In this document: piece by piece, positions 1 through 11,300 of the stretch
Position numbering within the stretch: position 1 is the first letter of the stretch
How the letters are laid out: the number at the start of each line of letters is the position of its first letter
Origin: Marsupella aquatica
Lineage: Eukaryota; Marchantiophyta
DNA length: 64,000 nt
Reading direction: 5' to 3'
NCBI GenBank assembly: GCA_973895155.1
Contig: OZ316899.1
Coordinates: forward strand, 11,780,001 to 11,844,000
Notes under the pieces: model-generated
Database searches by the model: none
The model's input: only the letters and a program-made list of their open reading frames with translations
Told to the model about the DNA's origin: nothing
Translations under genes and position numbers: made by a program

Positions 1-1395
1 TGAGGACATGCCTCATCCCAGAGATAGCGGAGCGGTTGGAGTTCCAAAGGTACACCCTCCACATGATGGATCCAAGGGGCAAAATATCCACTACCCAAGT
101 AATCCAGGTTGAGACTATCGGCCTAGGAAGTGGGCTTCTTTATTTGTCAAGAAGTTCCACGAGGAGATGGAACGAGGAAGGAAGACCTTGTACCTTAGCG
201 AAAAGGCGTACCTTGCAAACCACATCGAAATAATCAAGTGGTGCGCCCATTTTGACAACCAAAACCTCTCGCGGCTCAACAAGCCCAAGCTAACCCCATC
301 ATGGTGGGTATTCTCGGCCCAAGAAAGGCAACCCCAACCCGAGGCCAGAAGTCTGGCGGCCGTGGGGCCCACAACTACCCCGGCTCCGCAACTAGTCACT
401 GCCGCCCCTCCTTTTGTACCAGACGATGCAATTATTGCAACCCTGGATTTGATCAACCAGGCTAGCGCGACCATCGAAGCCGGGCTGGAGGAAGCCGGCC
501 CCGAGACTGTGATTACGGAGGACACCCCGATACCCTCCACGACTGTCCAGGAGAACTCCCCGTCCCTTGCGGAGAACCCAGCCCCCTATGTCTTCATAGT
601 CCAGGGACTGGACGTCATCACTCCGACCCCGCGCGAGCTGGGGTTTGTCCTTGCTCAAACCCAAGTGGGCATAGCCTGGAGTACCCATAACTCTTTGCAC
701 CGGGCACGTTTTTGAATGGGTTGCTAGGTGACTTCTCCCAACAAATTGCGCGGGATATAGGGGAGTTCATGGCACGGAAGGTGGCCTACTTCTTCAACCA
801 GGAATTGGTTGCGGCAGTACAAGCAAGGCATGCGCAAGCTGAGCTTGCGTGGAAGATAGAGCGGTATTGGGTTGAGGCTACCCACCTGAAAAATGAAGCC
901 TCAACCCAAGAAACCAAGCGTCAACTGCTTCGACCTCAATAAGCGGCCGCATTGGAGCAAGTGGCCAAAGCTCGGGCCCAAGAAGCCTTGGCTGAATAGG
1001 CCAGAGCCGGGAGGGATGCCGAGATTGCACGGCTCCGGACCCAGATTGATGGTTTGAAGGGACAAGCCGTCATCTGACAAAAAGATGCGGAGGAAGCCGA
1101 CGCCCGGGCCTAGCAAGACGCAGCCAAGGTGGATGCCCTGAAGGCGGAGGTAGCACGACTTCAAGAAGATGCCACAAAATAGGCCCAATTGGTGGACAAG
1201 CTTACAAGCAACGCCCAACAATTGGAAGAGGCATGCTAGGAAGCCGCGGAGGAGATGGACGCGGCAAAGCAAGAGAACAAATCTCTGCTGGACCAGGTCC
1301 GACTGCTCGAGCAGGACGTCGACCGGCTCAAGAGGCAGCGGGATGGCCGCTCCAAATCCAACTCGGGCGGGTCTGGCAAGCGCGCCAGACATTAG
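1..1395 (+). pseudogene. Gag-like/coiled-coil protein, copy A (5'-truncated by window, decayed)
   Basis: This is the C-terminal half of the same protein family as the minus-strand gene at 3265-5906. The homology starts at base 1, so the gene is cut by the window edge. The order is a conserved globular segment (about 1-330), a Pro/Ala/Thr-rich linker (about 340-700) and a long charged coiled coil (about 715-1340) ending in a basic Gly/Ser/Lys/Arg tail. It is clearly dead. One base is missing near 113 relative to copy B (GAGACTATCG against GAGAACTATCG), and the linker changes frame again near 640-700. The coiled-coil frame holds six stops, at 940, 997, 1075, 1111, 1180 and 1237. Four of them stand where copy B has CAG and one where it has TGG. 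The function is unknown; a transposon gag-like structural protein is inferred from the family's repetition among mobile elements. Confidence 0.7.
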
Positions 1396-2510
1396 CGGCG
1401 GGGTAGGTTTAGGATAGAGTTAGAATTAGGGAAGTCAGACGATAAGGACAACCACCAAAACTAGTTGGCAACGCTATCCTATCCGACCGACCTTCGTAGT
1501 TTAGAATCTTAGAATAAGACATGTTGTTTTACGGCCTGACAGTTAGCAGAGTTTAGAATCTTGGATACCATAGATTTGAGCACGTGGCCGCTCCGGGTCC
1601 CGACCCTTAGTATTTAGTGCACCCCTCGGTACAGGCAGGGGGGATTTTAGTTTCAGAACCAGGTATCCGTAGGATGTGCGGGGAGTCCCGGCCTTTGTGA
1701 GTGAAAGAGCATCAAGGAGGGAGGGTACAACTAAGCTCGCTGGGCAAGTGTGGAGCCGGCCTCCATTGTAGTGTATGCCTTTCTGCCGTTGGGCCTGTTC
1801 ACTCAATGAGATGTTGAGTCAACCGTGTATATGTGTATGACAGATTATGAAGTAAAGTCTTTTCCCACTATCTCCTTTGTGTAAACCGAGATTGAATGAT
1901 TGTGAATTCAGTTGCATGTATGAATCTTGTATACGGGTAGAAGAATGCTTGGCCAAACGCACTATCCGAGCTGGGCACGGGATGTTGGCTGCGGATAGTG
2001 GTTGTGAGCCCAGGTTGGACACCCGTATCATCGGATCTAGATTGGAGGCGGACAGCGCGAAGGCTTAGAAGTCCTGAAGCCGAGGTTGATCCAGTTATCG
2101 ACTTAAAGGTACGTTCCGGCAGCGAAACACATACTATACCCATGATATTTATGTAAGTAGGACTAGGCACACTTAGCGCTAGATTACGGAAGTAAGGTTC
2201 AGTTTGCACATCCCTTCTTGCCCAAACCCTCAAAACTAATGAAGATTATGCCCGTTGTCGCGAGGACTTAAAGTTAGGGGCTCCTCGGGAAAACTATGCA
2301 TCTCTGGCTGCGATCGGGACAGGTGACAAGCACTTTTTGGAGTGAACTCTCACTCCTTTATATATTTTTTTACTTTTCTCACAAAGGTTACAATAGGTGC
2401 CCTCGAGTAAGCTTGCCCGCAAGAGTCTGGTAGCTGGCCCTACGGCGGGCCGCTACCTCTAACTTGTCGGGTAGAACTCCTCGAGTGACTAACTACTCAA
2501 AATCTGACGG
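1396..2510 (+). repeat. 3' flank of gag-like copy A, shared repeat module
   Basis: No gene is seen here. Blocks of this flank recur inverted after copy B (2578-3264). They include the stretch around 1605-1645 (start of a G-rich block and 'gtgcacccctcgg'), 1690-1770 ('gtcccggcctttgtg', then a segment ending in 'ggagccggcctcc'), and 1940-2065 ('aacgcactatccgag', 'ggcggacagcgcgaagg'). Weaker matches occur at 31.8-32.95 kb and 40.2-40.9 kb. This marks a common 3' (possibly LTR or UTR) region of one element family. No clear terminal structure was found. Confidence 0.6.
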
Positions 2511-2516
2511 ATGTTG

Positions 2517-2574
2517 TAACCTGAGTTAACTAGACCATAGATAAGGTTAACTAGGATTATGCCTACTCAGGTTA
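2517..2574. repeat. Inverted repeat at the junction of the two inverted copies
   Basis: The 10-base arms TAACCTGAGT (2517-2526) and ACTCAGGTTA (2565-2574) are perfect complements. They flank 38 bases that contain GTTAAC twice. The hairpin lies where the copy A-like and copy B-like 3' flanks meet. Confidence 0.6.
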
Positions 2575-2577
2575 GGT

Positions 2578-3264
2578 CACATTAAGGGCTTCTATGCCTT
2601 CGTGCTGTCCGCCTTCGATCCGGATTCGATGATACAGGTCCTCAACCCGTGCTCGCAACCACTTACCCGCAGGCTGCACCCTGTGCACGTCTCGGGTAGT
2701 GCGTTCGGCCTGGCGCTGCCACCCATATACGAGAAGCCCACACACATATGCGCACACATGCATACAATCTCGATTTACACGAAGGAAAATGATGGGAAAG
2801 GATTTTACTACAAAGGGAACATATGCGTACACTTAGTTGACACGACAGCCCTGGAATGCACAGGTTCAAGGCCGAGGGTGCACACTACAACGGAGCCCGG
2901 CTCCGCACTCGCCCGGCGAGCTTAGTCCTACCCCCTCCCCTTGGTACTCTGTCATTCCCAGAGGTCAGGACTCCCCGCATGTCCCGCGGATGTTCGACTC
3001 TGAAACTAAAACCCCCCCCCCTTGCCTCTACCGAGGGGTGCACTAAATACTAAGAGCCGAGGAACGGGGTGTCCTCTCGCCGAAGATTCGCTGACTAAGG
3101 TCCTAACTAAGCTGACAGTCAGGCCGGAAAATGGCTGTGTCTTATTAGAAGATCCTAATCTACGCAGGCTGGACAGCAGGGCAGCGCTGCTGTACCTAAG
3201 GCAGGTGCCTGTCCCAAGAGCCTGACTAAGCCAATCCTAATCCTAATCTATTCCTACTCCGCCG
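2578..3264 (-). repeat. 3' flank of gag-like copy B, shared repeat module
   Basis: Read on the minus strand, this follows the copy B stop and matches the 3' flank of copy A block by block: the 'gcactaaatac' segment near 3040, the 'ctccgcactcgcc' segment near 2905, and the 'ggcggacagcacgaagg' segment near 2600. Similarity ends near 2580, next to the small hairpin. A run of about ten C lies near 3010-3020. No gene is seen. Confidence 0.6.
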
Positions 3265-5906
3265 CTAATGCCTGGCACGCTTGCCAAAGCCGCCCGAATG
3301 GGAACGGCCATCCCGCTGCCTTCGAAGCCTGTCATTGTCCGCTTTGAGGAGCTGGACCTGGTCCAGCAGAGATTCGTTCTCTCGCCTCGCCACGTCCGTC
3401 TCCTCTGCTGCCTCCTGACATGCCTCCTCCAGCTGCTGGGCGTCGCTCGTCAGTTTACTCGCCAGCTGGTCCTGCTTCTCGGCCTCAGTTTGGAGCCGCG
3501 CCATCTCGGCCTGCAGTGTGGCTATCTCCGTCGCGTCCCGCTGGGCTCGCTCCTCGGCCTCCTCCAGGTCTTTCTGCCAGGTGACAGCTTGTTTCTTCAA
3601 ACTGTCAATCTGGTTCCGGAGTCGTGTAATCTCGGCCTCGTTCCCAGCTTTGGCCTGTTCGGCTAGGGCGGTAAGAGCGTACGCCTTTGCTAACAACTCA
3701 TCGGCGGCTGCAACCTTGGGTCGTAGTTGTAGAAGCTCAGCCTCTTGAGCCGCCACTTCGTTCTTTAGGTACACGGACTCCACCCGGTACCGCTCTATCC
3801 TCTGAAGGGCCTCCGACTGGGCCCGACCTGCCTTTACGGCGGCAACCAACTCCTGATTGAAGAAACAGGCTACCTTCCGGGCCATGAACTCCCCGGTATC
3901 CCGGGCAATTTGATGAGAGAAATCTCCCAGAAGCCCGTTCAGAAACGTACCCTGTACGAAGAGTTCCGGGTGGTCCAAGTTATGCCTGTCCGGATTTGGG
4001 CACGGGCAGACATCAACACGTGCAGGGGCCGGGGCAGTGACGTCCAGCCCTGGGGACATAACGTTGGAAGGGGCTGGAGTGTCCTCCTGCAGCGATGTCC
4101 GGTTCTCCGGAATTGCCACCGGCGGGTCCTTGGAGACCCGGGTTCGGGTAAGACCTCTGCCGTACCAACTTCTGTACTTAGCCCGGCTAGTTGGGTCGCA
4201 TCAACGGTTGCGACGACCGACCCCTCCGGCGCCTCCTCGGTTACGATTACAGCTATTTGTGGAGGTGGGGTGGGTGAAGCTGGCGTGTCCACTGGACTTC
4301 GGGCCTCGGGTTGGGGCCGTCTCTCCAATGCCGGAAAAACCCACCTAGCTGGGACCAGCTTTGTAACGTTGATGCAGGGAAGGGTTCGTCGATCAAACCG
4401 GGCGTACCACTCAAGAATGATTTCGATGTGGCTAGCGAAATACGCCTTCCCGCCAATGTACAGCGTCTTCCTTCGCCGCTCCATCTCTTCATGGAATTTC
4501 TTAGCGAAGTATGACGCCCATTTCCTAGGTCGATAGTTCTCGACCTGGATAACCTGGGCGGCGGAGATCTCCCCCCGGGGTTCCATCATGTGGAGAGCGT
4601 ACCTCTGGAACTCCAGCCGCTCAGCTATCTCGGGCATGAGGCAGGTCCTCATCACGAACCCGTTGTCTACTGATCCCTCTGAGGGAAAACTTGAAGATTG
4701 GTACTTGGCCCCCTTGCCCCCGGGAGCCCGTGATTCGACTCGATGGTCACCTTCGGGTAACCCGAAGATCATCTTGAGCCGTTCTTCTGTGAGGGACATA
4801 TTCCTTCCCCGTAGCCGAGTCTGTTGACGTACGTCGTCATAATTCTTGACGAATTCTGTCATGTCCTCCCCGTAGTACCTGCAAGTGTTCCAGGGGAGAG
4901 AGGCGAGGTGCTCAAATCCCTGAGTCTTCAGGTACACCGCATGCTTGGGATGGAGGATGTTGCTGTGAACGTTTTCCCCCATGCGATGCATCGTCACCTT
5001 GGCTACGGCTACCGTGGCCAACGGTAACCCGGATGCAGTGGCGGATTCCTTCCTCTTCTTTCCCCGTGACTGACTCGGGGAAGGTGATACTTCCCCATCC
5101 TCCCGATCGGGCCTGGGGAGTGCCACTGCGGTTGGTAACGGGCCCGGGGCGGCCACGGTCACCATGTTGTCTGCTGGGGCCGCTCCTGGGGTCAGAGCAG
5201 GGGGTGGGGATGATATAGTGTCGGCCCCCCGAGCGCTTGTTCCTCTGGGCCGCTTGGTCAAGGGTGGGGTAGCCTCGTCGTCATCGCTAAGATCCACAGC
5301 GTTGATGACGGAGCGTACCTGTGCTGGCTGGGTGATAGGTGGTGGGGTTTGGCTAGGCTGCGGCTGAGGCTGAGGCTGGGGTTGCATGGGCACGGGTACG
5401 GGTACGGGTACGGGTACGGGCCCGGCTGAGTTGGTCATGTTGGTTGATGGCCGAGTTCCCATGAAGCTCTGCAGGTGCTGGTAGAAGTTCTCCGAAGCGA
5501 GTGCGGGCGCCCTTGTTGAACGGTTGGTACTGGACTCGCCGTTAATGACAGCCCGAACCTGGGCAGGGATGTGGTCGAAGTGATGTCGCTGCAGGTCGAT
5601 TGTACCCGGGATATTGAAGACCTCGTCCGGAAGCCGAAGCAATGCTTCCCAGAACCCGATATATTTGTCTCCGTTGAAGAAGTACCCAGATACCTCAGCT
5701 GGTCGGTAAAGCTCGCTCTGAGACGGGTAGTCAAAGTTAAGGACGTAGTGGTGTCGTCCTGCTAGGCGGATGGCTCTCTCGTATTCGCGTTCGATCTCGT
5801 ATCGGCGCGGGTTGGCATGTTTCAATGAATCGGCCAAGTGCCTTCCGGTAGATAGGAACTGCGTCCAGAATCGAATGGCCGAGCTGGAGAGGATCGTGTG
5901 CGACAT
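3265..5906 (-). pseudogene. Gag-like/coiled-coil protein, copy B (near full length, frameshifted)
   Basis: Two overlapping frames, 5906-3939 (655 codons) and 4119-3265 (284 codons), together make one protein of roughly 880 residues. The N-terminal third is followed by a low-complexity Pro-Val/Pro-Gln stretch (about residues 160-195), an acidic/basic linker with Lys/Arg clusters (KKRK), and a globular segment. That segment contains a pattern (CRYYGEDMTEFVKNY, then MSLTEERLKMIFGLPEG) resembling the 'putative plant transposon protein' (Transposase_32-type) domain. The C-terminus is a long coiled coil with a basic tail. Copy A shows that the downstream frame is the true one, so a 1-base frameshift lies near 4110-4140. 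The start ATG at 5906 is supported by a TATA box about 100 bases upstream. No catalytic domain is seen. A mobile-element gag-like role is inferred. Confidence 0.6.
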
Positions 5907-6006
5907 TCAGAGGAGATAGTAGTGGCGACCTAGAGAGAACGAGAGAGCTGGGGTCGAAGCTGGCGCGCGGACTGATGGACTGGTGCACTACAAAGGGTTG
6001 GCTCCC

Positions 6007-6014
6007 CTTTTATA
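6007..6014 (-). promoter_or_regulatory. TATA box for gag-like copy B
   Basis: The minus strand reads AGTATAAAAGGGGAG here, a textbook TATA element about 100 bases upstream of the ATG at 5906. This fits a short 5' UTR. Confidence 0.5.
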
Positions 6015-6019
6015 CTTTG

Positions 6020-8380
6020 AGGGCTTGTCGATCCCCGACGTCTCCTCGACGCCCATAGGTTGAACCGCTCACGCTTGTGGTGTACCGGCCACTCCGCCGG
6101 TCTGAGTCAGCGTGCGTCAGTGGCCGCTTCCTTAAGTTCGTTATACGGACCCGAGGGAGGGGCCCCTCCACGCTCGTAACCCGGGTGTGCGAATAGCGAC
6201 CCGCCGCCAGCCCGAACCTGAAGTCCCCCTTATTGCCTAATGATGTCCTACCCCTAATGATTACCTAAATACTGTCGTTATGCTAATAATAGCGGCCTAA
6301 GACCCACCTAATGCGCGTGTCGAGCGCAGTTAGACTGAATCACTCATTAACCGCCGTACCGGCGGCGTCACAGGGTTTTAGGGGGGTTTTACCAAGACAC
6401 CTAAAGGGGGTTTAGGGGGGTTATATGACATGGGCGTGGGGGTTATATCGATCTCAAGGGGGAGGGGGTTAATCGGGGGACATGCACCATTGGATGGAGT
6501 TGATCGCCACCATCAGGTGAAACTTTTCCGTTCCCGCGTCCCGTTTAGTCGCACATCCCGTTTAGTCACACATGTCTGAGCTTCGTTTGATCGGGAGACG
6601 GGAGAAGGTGCAGACACCAAGGCAGAAGTGCATCCTTGCGGCTGGCTAGGGTGCGCATTTCCTTCACTTTCCCTCGTAAAAGTACGAGCTCATTGTGGTG
6701 GTGTGGGTCCCGTATGTAACTTCTCCCATTGCCAACCTTCCATCGCTACGTGCTGGACACATTTGAGTCCTTGGGCTGCAAGTAGAGCGCATTTGCAGTT
6801 GCGCCAAGGGAGGTGATCACTACTGCTGCGGAAGGAGGGAGTCAATCGGGAGTTTTGCTACTGCTGCGGAAGGCACTGCACAAGCTTTACTAATGCGGGA
6901 CCTGTGTGGGAGGCGTAAAGACTTAGGGTGAAGTCTACTGCAGCTATCCTTCTCTTCCAAGCGTATTGTGAGCTCAAACAACATCACGGGATTCCTGAGG
7001 TGAAGAGTGCAAGCTGCGACCAGTCTCAGGACCAGCTCCTCAATCGTCCCGGGCATTGGAGCTTAGTGAACTGTAAGTGCGTGCATACCCTTCCAGCTGC
7101 GTCTTTGACTAAGGAGCTCATCAATCTTCTTGGGCATTGGAGTTGAAGTTATAGTTGAAGTTCTTGGTGGGCAGGAGAACTGAGCGCACGACGCACATTG
7201 GCAGCGACAAGGTCTAGGGGCCATTTTTTAGCTGAGTAGTGACAGTTTTCCTTTGGGAGTTGGGAGCTCCTACAAAGGAGGTCAGCTGAACAAGCCTCAT
7301 TGCTATCGGGAGTTGGCATTGGCAAGGAGGGCGGAGGGAACGGATTGGCAGCTGCAACCTACATTGGAGTTGTTGCGACTAACTCAGGACATTGCAAGAG
7401 TGTGTTTCGGGTCAGTTTTTGGTTGAAGAACCAGGAAGAGCCTGCGGTTTGCCATCAAGGAGCTGTAGCTGGAGACCGGCCCTCGTAGCTGCATTCTTCC
7501 ATCCAACACATGGGTGAGCGAAAGTCCATTTTTATCTCTCATTGTTTTTCTCCGACTCGTGCTTTGATCCAATGTATGTATTGCTGCTATGTCACCCTAT
7601 CAAGAGAGACTGGACATTGTAGCTACTCATTCTTGATCATGTCATCAGGCATAGGACCTCAACTGCGACGGAAAGATTCCACATTCTGTGGGGATTGATA
7701 GGACTGTTGTGCCTTGCGACATCGGTCACAGTGTGAGGAAAGGAGCAAGTTCACAACATTGCAGACGTCCAAGTGGCTCTATGCTTTGCTTTTATCAACC
7801 TACGACCGGCCAACTGCGCGCTGCGATTTCAGTTTAGGGTGGTCTTTGGAGCTTCACATTTTCCCCAAACACACAGGTGCCTTCCTCTGTCTCTTCTTCT
7901 ATAGCTCTGTCTTGTGCTTTCATCGAAGCCCCTTGCAATCGGATGTTGAATGTGAAGACAAGTCTGATTGTTGACACTGTACTGAATGCTAAGCCTCCTC
8001 TAAATCAATTCTGAGACGGGACTGAATGTTGAGATTGATGTTAGGTTTGCCTGTGGTCGGAACACTCTGCGAAGCATTTCAATATATATGCATCCGAGTT
8101 CCCAATAAGTAATGACAGCCATCGTTGTCTAAAGTGGGCCTCTGGTAGTATTGTGCATTGGGGGCACTCAATAGGAAACTCATAGTTGCTTTTACCAACA
8201 ACAGAAGCTGCATTTTTGAGAAAAATTTATAATGTATGTGTTCTCTATTTTGTAAATAGAGGTAATGGAAGTTCTCGAGTATTGAAAAATATGTGTTTCA
8301 GGCTTTGTGCTTTCCTGCTTGTGGTGTATTATGGTTTAGGTCATGTTGGTTGGTGAGTCGACTTATTGTGGGTACTGTAG
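6020..8380. other. Non-coding region, possibly 5' part of CACTA element 1
   Basis: No supported gene. A G-rich block at about 6370-6480 has repeated runs of five or six G. Between 6800 and 7400 the phrase 'cattggag(t/c)t' recurs (7050, 7134, 7362). The same phrase occurs about 1 kb inside the left end of CACTA element 2 (near 41890 and 41993). This is a weak hint that the stretch is the 5' region of CACTA element 1, separated from its genes by the copia insertion. No CACTA terminus was found here. Confidence 0.3.
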
Positions 8381-11300
8381 TCAAGGTTTCAGGATTGAGA
8401 GTCGACGCATGCCGATGCCCTCGCAGTGTTCATTGTGTAGGATTCTAGGTAATGGTTTTGTGAAAAGGTCAGCTCTGTTTTCTTTGGAAGGGATCCAGAC
8501 TATGTTGATGTGATCCCCGTGTTGTTCTGCGGTGTAGAAAAATTTTGGTGCTATATGTTTAATTTTGTCTCCTTTTATGAAGCCCTTGGTGATTTGATTG
8601 ACGCAGGGTCGGTTGTCTTCAAAGATCATTGTTGGAGCTGTCAGGTTAGGTCTTCCGGCAGAGGTATGGATGTGGTTGACTAGTTGTCGAAGCCAAACAC
8701 ATTCTCTACACGCTTCGTAAAGTGCGATCACTTCAGCATGGTTCGATGAGGTAGTGGTGAGTGTCTGCTTGGTGCTTTTCCACGATACTGCAGTCCCGCC
8801 TTGAAGGAACACATATCCCGTCTGGGATTTAGAATCGTCAGGGTCGGATAGATAACCTGCATCGGCATAGCCCACGAGTTCGTTAGGAATCGTATTAGCA
8901 TAGTATAGTCCCATATCTATTGTGCCTTGCAGGTACCTGAGGACTCGCTTGATGCCGTTCCAGTGGCGGATTGTGGGTTGGGAGCTATGTCTTGCAAGTA
9001 AGTTCACTGCGAACGCTATGTCGGGTCTGGTCTGGTTCACAAGGTACATCAATGCTCCAATGGCGGAGAGGTAAGGTTTTTCTGGGCCGAGAAGTAGCTC
9101 TAAGTCTGTTCTCTTATGAAATATATCCTTTGTAGGGTCTAATGATCGAAGGTCCATCGGTGTAGTAACCGGATATGACTTGTCCATATTGAACTGCGCT
9201 AATACCTTGCGTGTGTAAGTAGACTGGTGGATAAAGATGCCTTCCGGTAATGTCTCGATCTGTATACCAAGGCAGTAATTTGGTGTGCCTATGTCTTTCA
9301 TTTCGAATGCTGCTTTTAGAGTTGCTATCGTGGTGGCAGTGAGTTCAGGTGTACCAAAAATACTTATGTCGTCGACGTAGATCGCGATAATAATGAACTC
9401 ATCTCCCATATGCTTGATAAATAAGCATGGAGCTATCTCGTGATTCACGAACCCAAGAGCGAGCATTTCTGCCTTAAATCTTTGATACCAAATCCTCCCG
9501 CTCTGTTTAAGGCCATAAAGAGAGCGGAGGACCTGTACAGCAATCTTGTTCTTGGATTTCTCTTTGCTGACAGTCTTGTTCACAGGTATCTTAACCTTGG
9601 TGGTACAAGATGGTATAGCATCAAGCTCTGTCTGTTTCTCGAAAACAGTGGGGGTTGATCTGTGGTTGATCAAGTTCGTCTGCATTTCTGTAGGTACAAT
9701 CTGGTCTACGCCAGACTTTAGATCTGGGGATAATGGGAGAAGTTTCTCCCCCTGAATATGGAATTTAACTCTGTTAATGAGTTCAGGCGGGGCCTGCATA
9801 TAGATCTCTGTGTCTAAAACTCCATAGAGATATGCTGTGACGACGTCCATCAGGTGCAGCTTAAGTTTATGAATCAGTGAGAAAGCAATAAGGTACCTGT
9901 ATGTGATGGCGTCCATAACCGGGGCATAGGTGAGGTCATAGTCCTTTCCCCAAATTTGTGTGTATCCCTTTGCAACCAATCGTGCCTTGTGTCTAATGAC
10001 TTCACCTTTTGCGTTACGCTTTCTTACCAGTGTAATTCTATATCCTGTCAGGTTCATGTCGGGTGGAGCTGGACAGAGTTTGCCAAACACCTGACGGGAG
10101 ATAAGTGAGTCGATTTCTGAATTTATGGCTTTTTCCCATAGGGGCCAATCGTCTCGTTTTCGTGCTTCACTGACTGTGTGTGGCTCGGTTGGATCGGAGG
10201 AAATTGTCTCTGATATGAGAAATGAAAAGTTCTCAATAATCGCGGTGTCTTGGCGGATCCAGACGTTCCCTGTGTGTGCATAGTTCAGGGAAATTTCTTC
10301 ATTGTCGGCACATGGTTTGGGTATAGTTGAGAGTAAGGTAGTAGTTGGGCGTTTGTTCCTTAGTGTCCGATCCTTGGAACCTGGTGGGCGTCCTCTTTTT
10401 GCTTTGGGTGCTGCTGCAGTTGCTGGCCGTTCGTTGATGGAGATCCGGGCAGGGGTATTTGCTGCCTCTATGTGGGATTTGGTTACATTCGCGGCGTCAT
10501 TGAAGGCGTCGGGTAATTTCTCCATCATTTGATGCAGGTGTAATATGCGTTTTACTTCATCATTGGCTAATTTGGTCCTGGGGTCATTCCAAAACTGGTC
10601 CGTAGTTTGCCACTTTAGTTGGGTAGGCTCGAGTATGTCTTGTATGTCGGTGGTGCTCAATGTAGGGAATATCTCCTCGCGGAATTGACAGTCATTGTAT
10701 CTTGCTCGGAATATGTCCGCAGTCATTGGTTCTAGATATCTTATTATCGAGGGGGAATCAAATCCAACATATATACCGTTCTGGCGCTGTGGTCCCATCT
10801 TCGTCCTCTTGGGGCCTAGTATAGGAACCATTACTAAGCATCCGAATGTCTTAAGGTGTGATACATCTGGGATGGTTCCGTATGCCATGTGGTATGGTGA
10901 ATATGAATTAAATGCTGACGGTCTGAATTTCAGTAGTTCCGCTCCATGCAGGACGGCGTGTCCCCAAGCTGTAATGGGAAGTTTTGTCTGCATAAGCATT
11001 GGTCTCGAGATCATTTGTATGCTTTTAATGAATGATTCTGCCGTGCCGTTCTGAAAGTGGACGTAAGCCACTGAGTATTGGACTATTATACCTAGTGTAG
11101 TGCAGATATCGTCAAAGGCCGGGGATGTAAACTCGCCGGCGTTATCTATCCGGATTGTGCGAATGGGTGAGTTCGGGAATTGCGCTCTCAGCCTGAGGAT
11201 CTGAGTAAGTAGGCGCGCCAGGACCAAGTTACGGGTTGAGATAAGTGATACTTGGGACCATTTTGTTGAGGAGCAGATCATCACTAAAAAGAATCGAAAG

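Noticed and set aside
6370-6430. TTTAGGG/TTTTAGGG-like words suggesting an interstitial telomere
   Set aside because: Only two or three imperfect occurrences with variable G-run lengths, not a tandem array.
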